NCBI GenBank assembly: GCA_038087015.1
Contig: JASBNA010000032.1
Location: forward strand, 186,001 to 250,000
Direction of reading: 5' to 3'
DNA: 64,000 bases
Origin: Cerrena zonata
Taxonomy: Eukaryota; Basidiomycota; Agaricomycetes; Polyporales; Cerrenaceae
Shown here: piece after piece, positions 22,586-33,789 of the stretch
Numbering within the stretch: position 1 is the first letter of the stretch
How the letters are laid out: every line of letters starts with the position of its first letter
Program-made: the position numbers and the translations under genes
The notes under the pieces: model-generated
Databases searched by the model: none
Told to the model about the DNA's origin: nothing
What the model saw: the letters and a program-made list of their open reading frames with translations, nothing else

Positions 22586-25500
22586 ATGGCACTAATTAGC
22601 GACCCAGAGTGAGCTGTTTCACAGACATGCACATCACTTCACAAAACCAACATTACCATATAGCTTTCTGATACACAGTCTACGCTTAAACTACCTACGA
22701 AATGTCGATGATCCCTACGGCTCTCGAATCATCTCTCTCGATCCATCCTACCAGACAAACCCATATGTCATGGCCTCCGGATTGGCAGACATCGACCAAT
22801 GGCGCGAGATAGCTGCCCCCTCGAGTCCACCCATTACTGATGATGAATCTGAATCTCGGCCCTCTGGGTTTCCTGGTGCGACTGGACTCAAATATACCAC
22901 TACCATTATGGGTCCAAGGCGCGTTGGAGGTATGGGCCTTCGAGTGACTGGGAAACGAAATCCTGTTTCCAAAGCATCGTTTCGAAACTCTCTTATTGAG
23001 CGCATGGGGAAGGACGGGAAGGGTTCGACCCCCGATGACCCAATCCAAGTCGACGTCGTCGAGCCCACACCAACAGATCAGTCCTCGCCGAAGCTAAGCT
23101 CTAAGATGTTGGACGAAAGTCCCATAGCAAATGGAGGGGGGATAACGGAACATGCTACCAGATCCCCTCCTCAACAAGCACCTCCACAAGACGAGTCACG
23201 CCCTCCACCTCAGAACGTAACTGTTCCGTTTATACCCAAGTTCAAGGGAGCCGAAGCAATGGCGGCTCGCCGGAGGATTCGTTTGATGAACCGCCCAGGG
23301 GCCCCGATGAGACCTGCTATGGTCGCCCCTACTCTGAATCTCAATCCGGAATTCTCTTCCTCCTCATCCTCGGAGTCCGAGTCTGATGTCCCGGAAGAGG
23401 AAGAACCGTCTGCAGATGACTCTGACGACTTCGATGACGACGATGCACCAGACGTTGATGATAGCATCGCTGACGAATTCGATCCGTGAGTCGCTCATAA
23501 CGTACCTTTTGTTATGCTACTTTGACTGATCGTACACCCAAGTGAGTTCGCCGCTAGTCGTGGAGGTCTAGGTTTAGATCATGATTCGGACGGTCTATCA
23601 CTACTATCAGGCTCTGGATCTATCAACTCAGCCAACTTCTCAATGATGGGCTCGTCAGTTCCCTTGGAAAATAATAGAAATCGGAATCGTCTAAGTCCTG
23701 TTCGCGAGAACCGACTCAGTGAAGAGAAATCACCGAACGTCTCTCCCGAAGCCGAATCAGGACCCGACAATTCCTACTTTGAGATGGTCACTCCAGCGCC
23801 ACCTTCTGCTAAACAACCCACCCACAAACCGAGTGTACAGAACGGGTTCGACGAGTCACCGCTCACACCTGAATTGTTCACAAGACGTCCTGTACAGCCT
23901 ATCAAATCGGCGAAATCAGCTCTGACTGCGTTGCTCGCCAACACACCCAACAGTTCATCCTCGAATCCATTCACAGAGCTCTACAGCGCTATTTCTGGTC
24001 GTTCTGAAGGCGATAGTATGATGGTCACTGTATTCTTCCCTCACGCCCGTGAACCAAATAATCGTCCGATGGAGCTTAACGTCCGGAAAGATGCTACAGT
24101 CGAAGAAGTCCTCGGATTCGCTCTGTGGACATATTGGGAAGAAGACTGGCTCCCGAAGATAGACGAAGGTATCCCAGACGAGGACGATCCTAAATGGGCT
24201 ACCAGGTGCTCAGCAATAGGTTGGATCTTACGTATAGCAGAAGAAGATGGTGAAGTGGACGAAGACTTCCCTCCTCCTGACCGGACCGGTAGAATCAGCA
24301 AGTTCAACTTTGAAGCATACGCCGTCTTGGAAGCTTCTGCTGCTCAAGTCTCGCAGAATATGATTTTGGATTCTAAGATCCAGAGAAGACCATCGAGGAT
24401 TGTTATCAAGAAGAAGAAATCGACTGGGTTGCTTACGGCGACGATGACAGCTGGATTGGCACCTACTGCTCCAGAGTCGTTGTTTGGCTCGTCGAGTGCT
24501 ATGTCGGCATTGGGGACTTCTTTGGGCATGTTCCCCAGTTCACTTGGACCTTCGAGTCTTCATGGCCCTCCGGTTTATTTGCGTATCAAGATTGTGGATA
24601 TGGCTGATGCAGGACCTTTCTCGACTACTATCAAAGCGTAAGCTACCTTGAGATTCTTCCCTCCATCACTTCCGTCAGGCTGACATATTTGACATTAGCT
24701 CTGGAGGCATGTATATGGCCGAAGTCCTCGAAGCAGTCTGTGTCAAGCGGAAACTCCCCAATAGCGACGACTACGCACTGGTCATCGATATGAACGGCAT
24801 GAAGATCCTTATTCCCTTGGATCGTACTGTCAAGAGTTTGCAAGGCAAAAAGGATTTGATGCTTATCAAGAAGAATATGTTGCAACATCATGGTGTTGAC
24901 TACAATAAACGCAGCGGACGAACCACTGATCCGAATGGTATGTCTATTAACTTGGTGCACAGGTTGGCAAATTTGCTAATGCGGTTTTGTAGCTTCTATT
25001 TTCAAGAGAAGCTCAGAGGTGTCTGATCAAGTGTATAGTTCCGTGTTTGATTACACTACGGCGTACAAGGTGCATTCTATCGTTTCACTTGGCTTTGTTA
25101 TATTGTGCTTATACTTTCTCATTGTAGCGTTATACAGTCTACCGCAAAGTGCCCATGTTGGTCACTCGAAGCGCCAGAGCTCTTGCCATTGACGGAGGAT
25201 ATATCCATGTGCGTCTGGCCCTCACTTTATTCGAGTGAAGTTGTGCTTAATGGCTATTTTTAACAGATTATGCCCCAAAGCAACAAAGCAAAGAACGTCT
25301 TTGATAGTGGTAAAACTGTCTCGTATGACATCAAGAGTATCGTCGCCGTGCAACAGTCAAGTAAGAACAGCGCGACGTTCAAGCTTGTTGTTCACCGTGA
25401 ATCGGAACGGAACAAGCGATACGAGTTCGAAGCGGAGAGTCCAAAGATTGCCAGTACGTATCCAAGTTCTCTCTAATCAGGTTCGAGCTGTTTGATGTTA

Positions 25501-25607
25501 ACGAATGCACTGTAGATGAGATCGTCCAGACTATCCGTGGTCTGAAGACGGCTTTGGATAGATCGGGAACCAACAAGCAGAGCAGAAGGAGTAGGCATGT
25601 AAGCTGA
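22586..25607 (+). CDS. SIN1: TORC2 subunit SIN1/AVO1
   Basis: SIN1 is the substrate-recruiting and membrane-targeting subunit of TOR complex 2. It brings AGC kinases such as Akt/Gad8/Ypk to TOR. A tiny first exon at 22586 (MALISDPE) joins across an intron to FLIHSLRLNYLRNVDDPYG, an N-terminus typical of the family. A disordered acidic region follows, with FIPKFKGAEAMAARR. The CRIM domain (about 24016-24350) contains VTVFFPHAREPNNRPMELN, VLGFALWTYWEEDWLP and GWILRIAEEDGEVDEDFPPP. The Ras-binding-like domain starts at VYLRIKIVDMAD (about 24570). The C-terminal PH domain includes VYRKVPMLVTRSARALAIDG and VQQSSKNSATFKLVVHRESE (about 25135-25560). The stop TGA is at 25605-25607. All domains are present and uninterrupted. 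A palindrome block lies in its promoter region. Confidence 0.92.
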
Positions 25608-25987
25608 GGTTGACGGAGCCCTGTAGGGTAGGGCAAATGGGATTGGAATTCTGGTATATCATTTCATGGATCATTTTGGGTCGGGACACTTTCATCTTGT
25701 TATTCTTGTGACATATCCACGATTCAACTGTTGTAACATTAGCCACTGGTTGCATATTTTCATCATGTTTCGTCTTTGATAGCACAGTGCCGTGACATAA
25801 TGTGCGGTGCTGAAAGGTGAGGAGGCAATTCGCACGATGTGTGAAAGAGGGAGAGAAGTCCAAAATTAAGGCGTATTGGGATAGAATACATGGAATATGC
25901 CTGTGTAAGTCTTTGATATCCGCGTCAGACAGGATAACCCAGAACAAATTCGCCAGCACTCACAAGAAGAACCATCTACGCCCAGTA
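25608..25987. other. Spacer between convergent genes
   Basis: This is shared 3' flank of SIN1 (+) and uS8m (-). No coding frame is supported and nothing else was seen. Confidence 0.5.
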
Positions 25988-26452
25988 TTACCGTGCACGG
26001 CAAATGACTTCACCGTCCAAAGAGAGCTGAACCGCCTCCCTAGCCTCCACCCATTCATGCTCCCTATCCTTAGTTTTGACCACAGCAATTTCGCCCATAC
26101 CCAAGGGCTTAATGTTTTGTGCTCGCCTCCCAGAACATATCCGTCGAATTTCAGACGCAGACATGTGTATAGGCTTGCTGGGCTTGCTAATGAGTGACAT
26201 TGCTGTCAACACCGGTCGGTCCTCGCGGTACTTGAGGTCTGCCCATATTCGCTTTTGGTTTTCTGCCGCATCATGAAATTGGACTGGCGATGGCTGGTCG
26301 ATGGTTCCTCGGGTTATGGAGGAGAGGAAGCCAGAGCGAAAGAGGACGGAGAGGATGGCGAGGTTTTGGACGGTGTGAGGGACTGAGATACGTGCGTGCC
26401 TTGCTCGAAAGGCATTTTGGACATGAGAGCACAAGTCGTGAGGGAGAACCAT
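25988..26452 (-). CDS. MRPS8: Mitochondrial small-subunit ribosomal protein uS8m
   Basis: This is a single uninterrupted reading frame of 154 residues. It begins MVLPHDLCSHVQNAFRARH, the usual S8 start (h-DLCSHIQNA). It continues VQNLAILSVLFRSGFLSSI, RIWADLKYREDRPVLTAMS and ISKPSKPIHMSASEI. It ends in the S8 signature GMGEIAVVKTKDREHEW and GGE-V-like DGEVICRAR. The C-terminal G-x-G-E-I motif contacts 16S-type rRNA in this family. uS8m binds the central domain of mitochondrial small-subunit rRNA. The ATG at 26450-26452 is the only in-frame ATG at the N-terminus. The mitochondrial large-subunit protein uL16m lies next to it on the same strand. The lack of introns contrasts with its neighbours. 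Confidence 0.92.
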   Translation of the reverse strand: MVLPHDLCSHVQNAFRARHARISVPHTVQNLAILSVLFRSGFLSSITRGTIDQPSPVQFHDAAENQKRIWADLKYREDRPVLTAMSLISKPSKPIHMSASEIRRICSGRRAQNIKPLGMGEIAVVKTKDREHEWVEAREAVQLSLDGEVICRAR

Positions 26453-27104
26453 TGTATATCTTCTAGATAATTTTGTTAAGTTATGATTGTTTAGTGAGAC
26501 AGTGTAACGCGTACTTCCTACCTCCACCTGTTAGTTTGGACAAGCAATGAGTGTTTCTCAGTTTGTCTTTACGGGAAAACATGGGCGCCTCTGTGCCACA
26601 TGGCATTTTGATCGACAATCTCACTGCGAACACCTACAATGCATGTCCATGTTATTTACAAGTCTACTTGTAAAGAAATATTGTTATCAACCCTCAGCCC
26701 TCAGCCCTCAGTACTCAGTTCTCAATCTGTCTTGAGAAAGGATAAACCAACGTCGTGACACAGTAACTTTGGATGACATGGTGGCTAGTCACAACAGAAA
26801 TGACCAGAACAATCTCGTTAATGCAGGATGTTTCTCTTGTCCAATGAGTCGTTGTTTCCAAGCACTGGCTTCGTCATTCACGGTACCATCCCCAGTCGTC
26901 TCAGACAATCCCCATAGACGTGTCTATTTCCTAGTGAATGTTTCGACCTCAAAGTGTCGCCGAAGGCCATGTAGGCTGATCGAAACTTGGGCAGTGAATC
27001 AGGTTATGATTCGATTCAATTGGACGGAGTGCTGGAACTAAGATCTATTGCTAAAGTAGGTTGTAAACATGTCAATAAGAGACTCCACTCTCCAGCAGGC
27101 TAGG
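26453..27104. other. Spacer between the two mitoribosomal protein genes
   Basis: This holds the uS8m promoter and the uL16m 3' flank. It contains a short tandem repeat (26691-26711). The open frames at 26547-26735 and 26769-27041 have no recognisable family features. Confidence 0.5.
26691..26711 (+). repeat. Three tandem copies of CCCTCAG
   Basis: Three exact 7-base units are followed by two degenerate ones (TACTCAG, TTCTCA). This is a short microsatellite-like array in the intergenic spacer. Confidence 0.8.
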
Positions 27105-27905
27105 TCATGACATTTTGCGAAGAGTAGCGTCTGAAAGTTTGACCTCTTTGGCTAGTTCTGGCGTGATGAGAAGGTTGCCTAGCCGTGGTGGGGCAGAACG
27201 GTCGATAAACTCTGTAAGAACAGGAAGCTTCGCACTGGCCAGTCGGAGCGCTAAAAGAAGGGTCAGACTAAATAGTTCGATTATTGGCTGTACGAACACA
27301 CCTTCGCGAGCCAATTCTTCACGAATAGGTGCACCTCCAATCTCAAATAGCACTCGTCCAGGTGCAACACTATGAAAGAATGAGCCAAATACAATCAAGC
27401 TGGTTTGGATCACGTACCGGGTAGCCCAGAACTCGAATGAGCCCTTTCCTTTACCCATACGTGTTTCATTTCCCTGTATGATTATAACACTTGGTATAGT
27501 ATATGTATACATCATGATGCTACATACCTTAATACAGACAGGAATATCAGGGAACACCCGCATCCACACTCGAGCACCTTTAATAACTTTAATTTTGCGC
27601 TTGATGGTCTCCTCAACAGTCGAAAGCTGTTTTGCTGACAGTCTAGCACCGTTCCCTTTTATTCTGATTCCCCATTGTCCAAAGGCGAGAGTGGTGCCCT
27701 TGATAGATCCACCAATTGGGATGGGCAGAATACCCTTGTGACGTTTGATGAACTTGACATTACGAGGTGCAAGTTGCGATGAAGCACGAGAAACAGAGTT
27801 TGTTGGGTTCAATAGGGAAGGAATACGAGTCTGCACATGTCCGAGAATTGATGTTGACGGTCGACATGAGGCCAGCAGTGACCGTGCTGAGGAGAGTGCG
27901 AACAT
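27105..27905 (-). CDS. MRPL16: Mitochondrial large-subunit ribosomal protein uL16m
   Basis: The ATG at 27903-27905 begins MFALSSARSLLASCRPSTS, an amphipathic Arg/Ser-rich presequence. The body reads VKFIKRHKGILPIPIGGSIK, LAFGQWGIRIKGNGARLSAK, VETI-like EETIKRKIKVIKGARVWMRV and FPDIPVCIK. A GTATGT donor follows, then GNETRMGKGKGSFEFWATR, VAPGRVLFEIGGAPIREELA and EALRLASAKLPVLTEFI. R-M-G-K-G-K-G is the L16 signature that places the protein near the peptidyl-transferase centre. The stop TGA is at 27105-27107. Three introns remove in-frame filler seen in the raw frame (for example the segment around 27480-27530). It is intact. Confidence 0.92.
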   Translation of the reverse strand: MFALSSARSLLASCRPSTSILGHVQTRIPSLLNPTNSVSRASSQLAPRNVKFIKRHKGILPIPIGGSIKGTTLAFGQWGIRIKGNGARLSAKQLSTVEETIKRKIKVIKGARVWMRVFPDIPVCIKVCSIMMYTYTIPSVIIIQGNETRMGKGKGSFEFWATRYVIQTSLIVFGSFFHSVAPGRVLFEIGGAPIREELAREGVFVQPIIELFSLTLLLALRLASAKLPVLTEFIDRSAPPRLGNLLITPELAKEVKLSDATLRKMS

Positions 27906-28147
27906 GGCTGCCAGAAGTGAAGAGGTTTGTATCGAGCTGTGGCAAGCACTCAGAATGAATAATAATATTGATATTTCTGTATAAGCACTGGTACTAAGTA
28001 ACAGAATTATATCATTTTAATATTAGCTTACATACAATATCACTGGCGTTAAGTGCCATAGCATATACATTTAGGCGCTGCTGTCTTAGTCTCATACCAC
28101 GACAACCACCAGGGCTACTTTCGTTGTGCATCACTCAAGAGCTTAAG

Positions 28148-30495
28148 ATGAGTGACCGAAAACGAGCACATGAGGGAAATGGGGAATCCAGTATCACGAA
28201 GAGACTTAAAAGGTATGTTTGTCCCCTCCCCCGTCACGTCTTGCACTCATTTATATCATTTCTCTAGTGAAACTGTGAGTGGTTCATCCTTCTCGTGTTA
28301 AAAGGTGAATGCGCCTCTTACAATGCTGTTTTCTATTCTACTATAACCTTTATACCACTCAGACAACCGCCAATGGCTCGGGATCATCGACCCCAGTAAG
28401 TTGTAGCTTCAGCATTACTCATAGTGTTATAAACTAATCACTGTGGTAGATGTCTACAGAGGCCCTCATTGCTCAGAAGCGAGCTGAAATTGCGGCCAAG
28501 CTTGCTGCAATGAAGAAGAATGTTTCTCAAGCACCTACGCCTAGTCTTATCTCTACTCCGCTATCCCATGGCGCGTCTCCTTCCCCAGCTCCTGGATTAC
28601 CAGCGGCGGACGATGTTGCAAGGAAGGTAGCTGAGGCAAGGAAGCTCGTCGCTCAAGCGCAAAGCAAACTCGCAGTGAAAGATAACCCGTATATGGTATG
28701 TAGGATGGCTATAATGTCAATCTATGTTAACGACCGTTCCAGTCTCTCGCCCGACCAGGAAAGAGCAAAGCGCCACCACCTGAACCTGCGCAACAGGGAG
28801 CTGGACTGAAGATGGCAGCTCATCCACTTCTATTAGACAACACTGTACCAGCTCCTCAGTCGAAAAAGGATAGATATAAACCTATGCAACCGAAGTTCGC
28901 GTCCATCAAGGTACGCTTGAGGGATGGAAGCTCATAATTCTTACTGACATTCCCAACAGGCCAATGTTCGAAATGCTCCTACACCACCACCCGCACCTAC
29001 TCCCGTAATCCCCATGGAAAACAAAGCCAACCCTTATGCTGCAGGTTCATCAGCGGTTCCTGACAGTGGCTTCGAAGGAGCACCTAGGGAACGTGTTGGA
29101 CGTTCCTTCAGATTTAATCCCAAAGGCAAATACGTTCACATCGCGAACGAGATTCGACGTGAGACTCAATTGGAACAATTGAAGCAACGTATTGCCGAGA
29201 GTGCGAAGAAGGCCGGTTTAGACTCGGAGTTCGAGACTCTGGAGAAGAATATTAGGGTAAGTGATAGGCTTTTCTTTCGTTGCGAGGTCGCTGTGATGAT
29301 AAAAATGTATATATCTAGCGTGATGCTCCTCCAGATACTGAATGGTGGGATGCTTCCCTCCTTCCAAACAAGTCGTATGACGATCTGGCGCAAGGTATCT
29401 CACAAATGAACATTCGTACTCCCAATTCCCCTATCACTATCTATATTCAACACCCTATACCCATCCCCGCGCCTGGTGACAAGAACAAGACTGTTCTCAA
29501 ACCTCTTAAACTTACTAAGAAGGTCCGTGAGGGAATGACGATTTGCAGAGTATACATGCTCATTACTTTTATTTATTTACAGGAGCAAAAGAAAATGAGA
29601 AAGCAGAGGCGACAGGCCGAGTTGCAAGACAAACGGGACAGAATCCGTATGGGTCTCATCCCCCCTGACCCACCTAAAGGTATAGTTTAGCAGTCCCTAA
29701 TCATCTTACTCCGTTACTCACGATGGTTTAATCCAGTCCGTCTTGCGAACCTCATGAAGGTTTTGACTTCGGATGCTGTCCAAGATCCTACTCGTGTAGA
29801 GGCTCGTGTGCGAAGAGAAGTCGCCATGCGAAAGCATCAGCATGAGAAAATGAACGTCGAACGGAAATTGACAGATGAGCAACGTCAGGAGAAGATTGAG
29901 AACAAGAAGCTCGAAGAAGAAAAGAAGGGTATACACGGCGCTGTTTTCAAGTACGTCTTCCATTCCTATGTGACAATTTATGTGTGTGTGTCTAACTTCA
30001 TTTATATTAAGGGTGAAGACTCTTTCAGACCCTTCACATCGATTCAAAGTGCGTAGGAATGCCGAGCAAATGAGCCTTACAGGCGTATGCATTTTCCACC
30101 CCAACTTGGCTATGGTCTACGTCGAAGGCGCTGCCAAATTCATTCGACAGTACAAACGTCTCATGCTTCATCGAATTGCATGGACGGAAGCTGCCCGTGA
30201 ACGAGGTGCGGAGGACGTTGAGATTGACCGTGGTGAAGACGAAGAAGGGAAGGACAGCGCTGCCGCCGGACCAAGCAAGACTGGAAACGGGGATGAAGGA
30301 GAAACTCCTGTTTCATTGGAAAACAATCAGTGTTGGTTGATCTGGGAAGGCCTATTGCGTGATAGGGCATTCAATAGTTTCAAGCCGAAAAGCTGTCCTA
30401 CTGACGCTGCTGCAAAGGAAGTGCTCGGTGCGAAGTTGGCTGGTTATTGGGACCAGGCCAAGAACTGGAAGCCGGAGGACGAGGAACTTTTCTAG
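28148..30495 (+). CDS. PRP3: U4/U6 snRNP splicing factor PRP3
   Basis: PRP3 binds the U4/U6 duplex and the 3' overhang of U6 in the tri-snRNP. The ATG at 28148 gives MSDRKRAHEGNGESSITKR, followed by two tiny exons and then MSTEALIAQKRAEIAAKLAA. Next come FASIKANVRNAPTPPPAPT, the conserved block RSFRFNPKGKYVHIANEIRR, ETLEKNIRR joined to DAPPDTEWWDASLLPN, and a PIPIPAPGDKNK segment. Then come KKMRKQRRQAELQDKRDRI with GLIPPDPPKVRLANLMKVL and EARVRREVAMRKHQHEKMN. The C-terminal DUF1115-like domain includes FKVRRNAEQMSLTGVCIFHP, MVYVEGAAKFIRQYKRLML and WEGLLRDRAFNSFK. The stop TAG is at 30493-30495. The order matches human and yeast PRP3, with no break. Confidence 0.93.
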
Positions 30496-30875
30496 GCATC
30501 ATAATTCGGGATCAAACAGAGCCTGTTTATTGTTACTGTATGTCTTGTACGTTGCTATCGCAGTATGATTCGTTATTTTGTTATACTATTGCCAGATCAT
30601 GTTTGGACATCCAACTTCCGCTTGTAATCCAGGTACACAAGCCGTCGTTGTGGTCAGACCGAGAGACAGCAGTTTTCAACTGTTCCACTTCAATTTGAGA
30701 AGGATAAGATGCCCGCATAAGATTGGCAATCAACAACAAGTAACGGATGGTCCTTTCACAGCTATACATATTTCCCTACAATCTCATCGAACTCGAGCTC
30801 AAAGCTTCAGCTGCGAAGAAACTTCTGCCCATAATTGAGTAGCCTATGATAAGATAAATCAATGTACATTCAACA
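30496..30875. other. Spacer between convergent genes
   Basis: This is the 3' flank shared by PRP3 and the flavin monooxygenase. No supported gene was found. Confidence 0.5.
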
Positions 30876-33222
30876 TCAGAATCCATCGGACAAACCCACC
30901 TGATCCTTCGCAACGGATGCATAATCCTGCACAATTTCAGGGTTTTGGACAGCATACCAACCCGCACCGACAAGGCCTAAACCAAGAACGGTATTCACCA
31001 CTTTACTGAGCGTCCTTCGCCTCTGCCATCTCGACCCACTCTTCACGGTGAAGTCACCCCAAACAGGGGTTCTCAAGGTCCACCAGAACTCGGCAAATGT
31101 ACCAGGGAACAGACCTGTGATCTTACCCTTTCCACCATTCGTCCGGTACCAGCTCGAGCAACCAGACCAAACACTGCTGGCAAGTTTGGATTGGATGCGC
31201 TCGTTGTAAATATCAGACGCAGTATCCGTGGGTTCGAAAGACGTGGCGAGGCCCTTCAGGATGGGCTTGATAACTTGCATGATGTAATTGACCTGAACTT
31301 CCTCAGTGAAGATGACCGAACCATGACCAGTCGCCGTGTTGGGGCCTTTGCAGACCGTCAGCGACTTTTCGCGCGGAGTACGCGGTAGTATACGTACCGG
31401 ACATAATGAACAAATTAGGGAATCCAGCGGTCATCGTGCCATAATAAGCAGTCGGTCCTCCCTTTTCAGCATAGTACTGATGCATTGTACGTCCATCATT
31501 CCCCCTGACGTGGAAAGTAAGATCATTCTGATAACCGAGCCGTCTATGAGTAGTTCGGTTCTACAGGTAAAAAGGGGACCTACAGGGTGGAAACCAGTGG
31601 CGAGCACTATTGCATCAAACTGCTGTTGTCCGTCTGTCAAGTTGGGAGCGGTGAGCACCATGAGAAACCTGAAAGGTAGTATAAATACCATTCTTGGTGA
31701 GAATTCCGCTTTCGTTGATCTCTAGAATAGGGTCCTTGCTGAGTTCCATATTGGGTCGATGGAGGCACTCATAATAGCCCGTGTCAACAATGAGCCGTTT
31801 GCAGCCAAATTCTATCAGTCAAATGTGTGTCAGGTCTCCAGGGTATAGGAATCAGTGAGGCTATAACGTACGGTATTTGGGGCTGAGTACTTCATGGTAC
31901 TTCTCTGGAGCGGTCTTCTTCATGTAGTCTGTCAATTCCTAGGAATGATGACAGCTCAAAAATCCCAGTATATGCAAAAAGCACACAAACAGCTATACCT
32001 GCATGAAGTTCTCACGAGCTTTGCTTTTAGGCCCACCATTCAAAATCATTACGTAGAGGGATTCTTGCTGATTTAAAAAAGTGAGACAAAACTCGAAATC
32101 AGGTTAGACCATACACTCACCCTGATCCACAAAAACATCCGATACAGCTTCATAACGAGAGGAACATGCGCGAAGGTCCATTGTTGCCAGGCCGGATAAT
32201 CCCCACGAATCTACCGTGATACGAATCATTACCAAAGGGCCGGGCAGTATGGACGTAGGAGATCGCCGCACCTTTGGAAGATACCACATAGGCGTTCGCC
32301 AAAATTGAGTAACATGTGTAGTGGGGTCTTCGGAGATGATAGGTACAAACTGCGCACTAGAAAGCGATGTGAGGCGTGGAATTTATGGCATGGGTTCGAT
32401 TGGTACATACGCAGAGCAGCCGTTGCCTATAACAGCGACACGCTTGTTGCGCAGATCGACGTTATGGTTCCAGTTCGCTGAGTGGAACCAGTCACCCTTG
32501 AAGTTCTTGACACCATTCAACTCGGACGGGTAATTCGGAGTATTAAGAAGGCCAGTTCCGGCCACCAAGACTCTGGCATATTCCACATTCCGTGTCCCAT
32601 CGGTGAAGTGGACTTCTATTCGATACACTTCCGATCGAGGATCCCATTCGGCAGATGCCACCTTGGCATTGAAAACGAGGTTATCATACAGGCGGTATTT
32701 CTTCGCCAAATCCTTCCAGTACTCTTTCAGCACAGGCTGGCTAACGTGCGTAGTCGTCCAGTAAGGGTTTAGCTCTGTGGATAAGCTATACCAGTGAGTG
32801 TGAACGTCAGAAGCGCAGCCCTTATAACAAACGGTTATTTTCAGTTATCACGGATATGGAATAGATGGCTTACGGGATATGAATTGGCCTATGAGTTACA
32901 GATGCTCAGTACACCACGCATAATCCTTAGATGGGCGCACTCACCCTCCAGGTACCGCCAACCTCCTCTCCGACTTCATAAATCTGATGGGAAAGACATC
33001 CAATTATTCGACAAAGAATTACGGCTTCAAAGTTCTGGCCCATACCGTAAAGTTATCGTGCCCAAGTTGCTTTCGGAGCGCAATGCCGGTACAAATACCA
33101 GCAATACTAAAGGCAACCTTCAACAACAACCACTAAGCATAAACGTTCACAAACACGCACCCAGCGCCGACGACGACAACTCGAGTGGCTGCGTCCTGAG
33201 GTATCTTATCGTAGGGAGCCAT
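30876..33222 (-). CDS. Flavin-dependent (Baeyer-Villiger-type) monooxygenase with hydrophobic C-terminal tail
   Basis: The ATG at 33220-33222 gives MAPYDKIPQDAATRVVVVGAG, joined across a GTGCGT intron to IAGICTGIALRKQLG. This is an FAD-binding Rossmann GxGxxG. IYEVGEEVGGTWR carries the GG-T-W motif of class B monooxygenases. Further exons read HTHWYSLSTELNPYW, VLVAGTGLLNTPNYPS and FKGDWFHSANWN, which fits the Baeyer-Villiger fingerprint FxGxxxHxxxW. Then come VAVIGNGCSA (NADPH-binding Rossmann), FDAIVLATGFHPV and ASSVWSGCSSWYRTNGGKG. The C-terminal exon ends with a hydrophobic segment (VNTVLGLGLVGAGWYAV) and VGLSDGF, suggesting membrane association. Homologues insert oxygen into ketones or oxidise N/S compounds; the substrate is unknown. 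The gene has more than ten exons. No biosynthetic cluster partners are next to it. Confidence 0.85.
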
Positions 33223-33280
33223 AGTGGTGAATTCTGTAGTCGGGAATGTGGAGAAACCGGCGACCGAATCCTGGGATGGA

Positions 33281-33290
33281 TATTTATATG
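33281..33290 (-). promoter_or_regulatory. TATA-like element upstream of the flavin monooxygenase
   Basis: On the minus strand this reads CATATAAATA, about 60 bases before the ATG. The call rests on motif and position only. Confidence 0.4.
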
Positions 33291-33789
33291 ATGTAGTGTT
33301 GCTGAGAGCTTCTCGTGACACTCGTTTGTTTGGAGTTTCACACGAGAAGCTGATCACCAGAATTTAGAGACGGCTCCCTGGAATCTGGGGAAAACAGACT
33401 GCTGACGAATGCGGAGCCCGAAGGTATCGGCTACTAGGAATGCTATACAAATACAATGGGATTACCGCGGGGTTGGTGTTGTACAACCCCAAGCGAGACA
33501 GTGATGATGGAGCTGTGAGAAAAGATGGTAATTAATACTTGCGCCGAGAGGAAGGAACGTGAACTATGAAAGTGCCTAGATTGCGGCAAACCAAGATCTT
33601 TGAGACTAACTTTCAGTCATGAGAACCATTTTTACTCCTAACCGGGGAGCACGATGGTCGCGCTCCGGATGGCTGGCCGAATGCTGCGCATAAAGTATAT
33701 CTTGTCTTGTTCTGTGGAATGTAAGTACATGTCATAAGTAGTAGGTCATTAAGCCCTGACCATGCACATTGCATGTATCATGCCCTGCG
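33291..33789. other. Intergenic spacer
   Basis: This is a promoter-side spacer of the flavin monooxygenase gene. No coding frame, RNA gene or repeat could be supported. Confidence 0.5.

Noticed and set aside
23210..23467. Minus-strand Ser-rich open frame inside SIN1
   Set aside because: It is the antisense shadow of the Glu/Asp/Ser-rich coding exon of SIN1.
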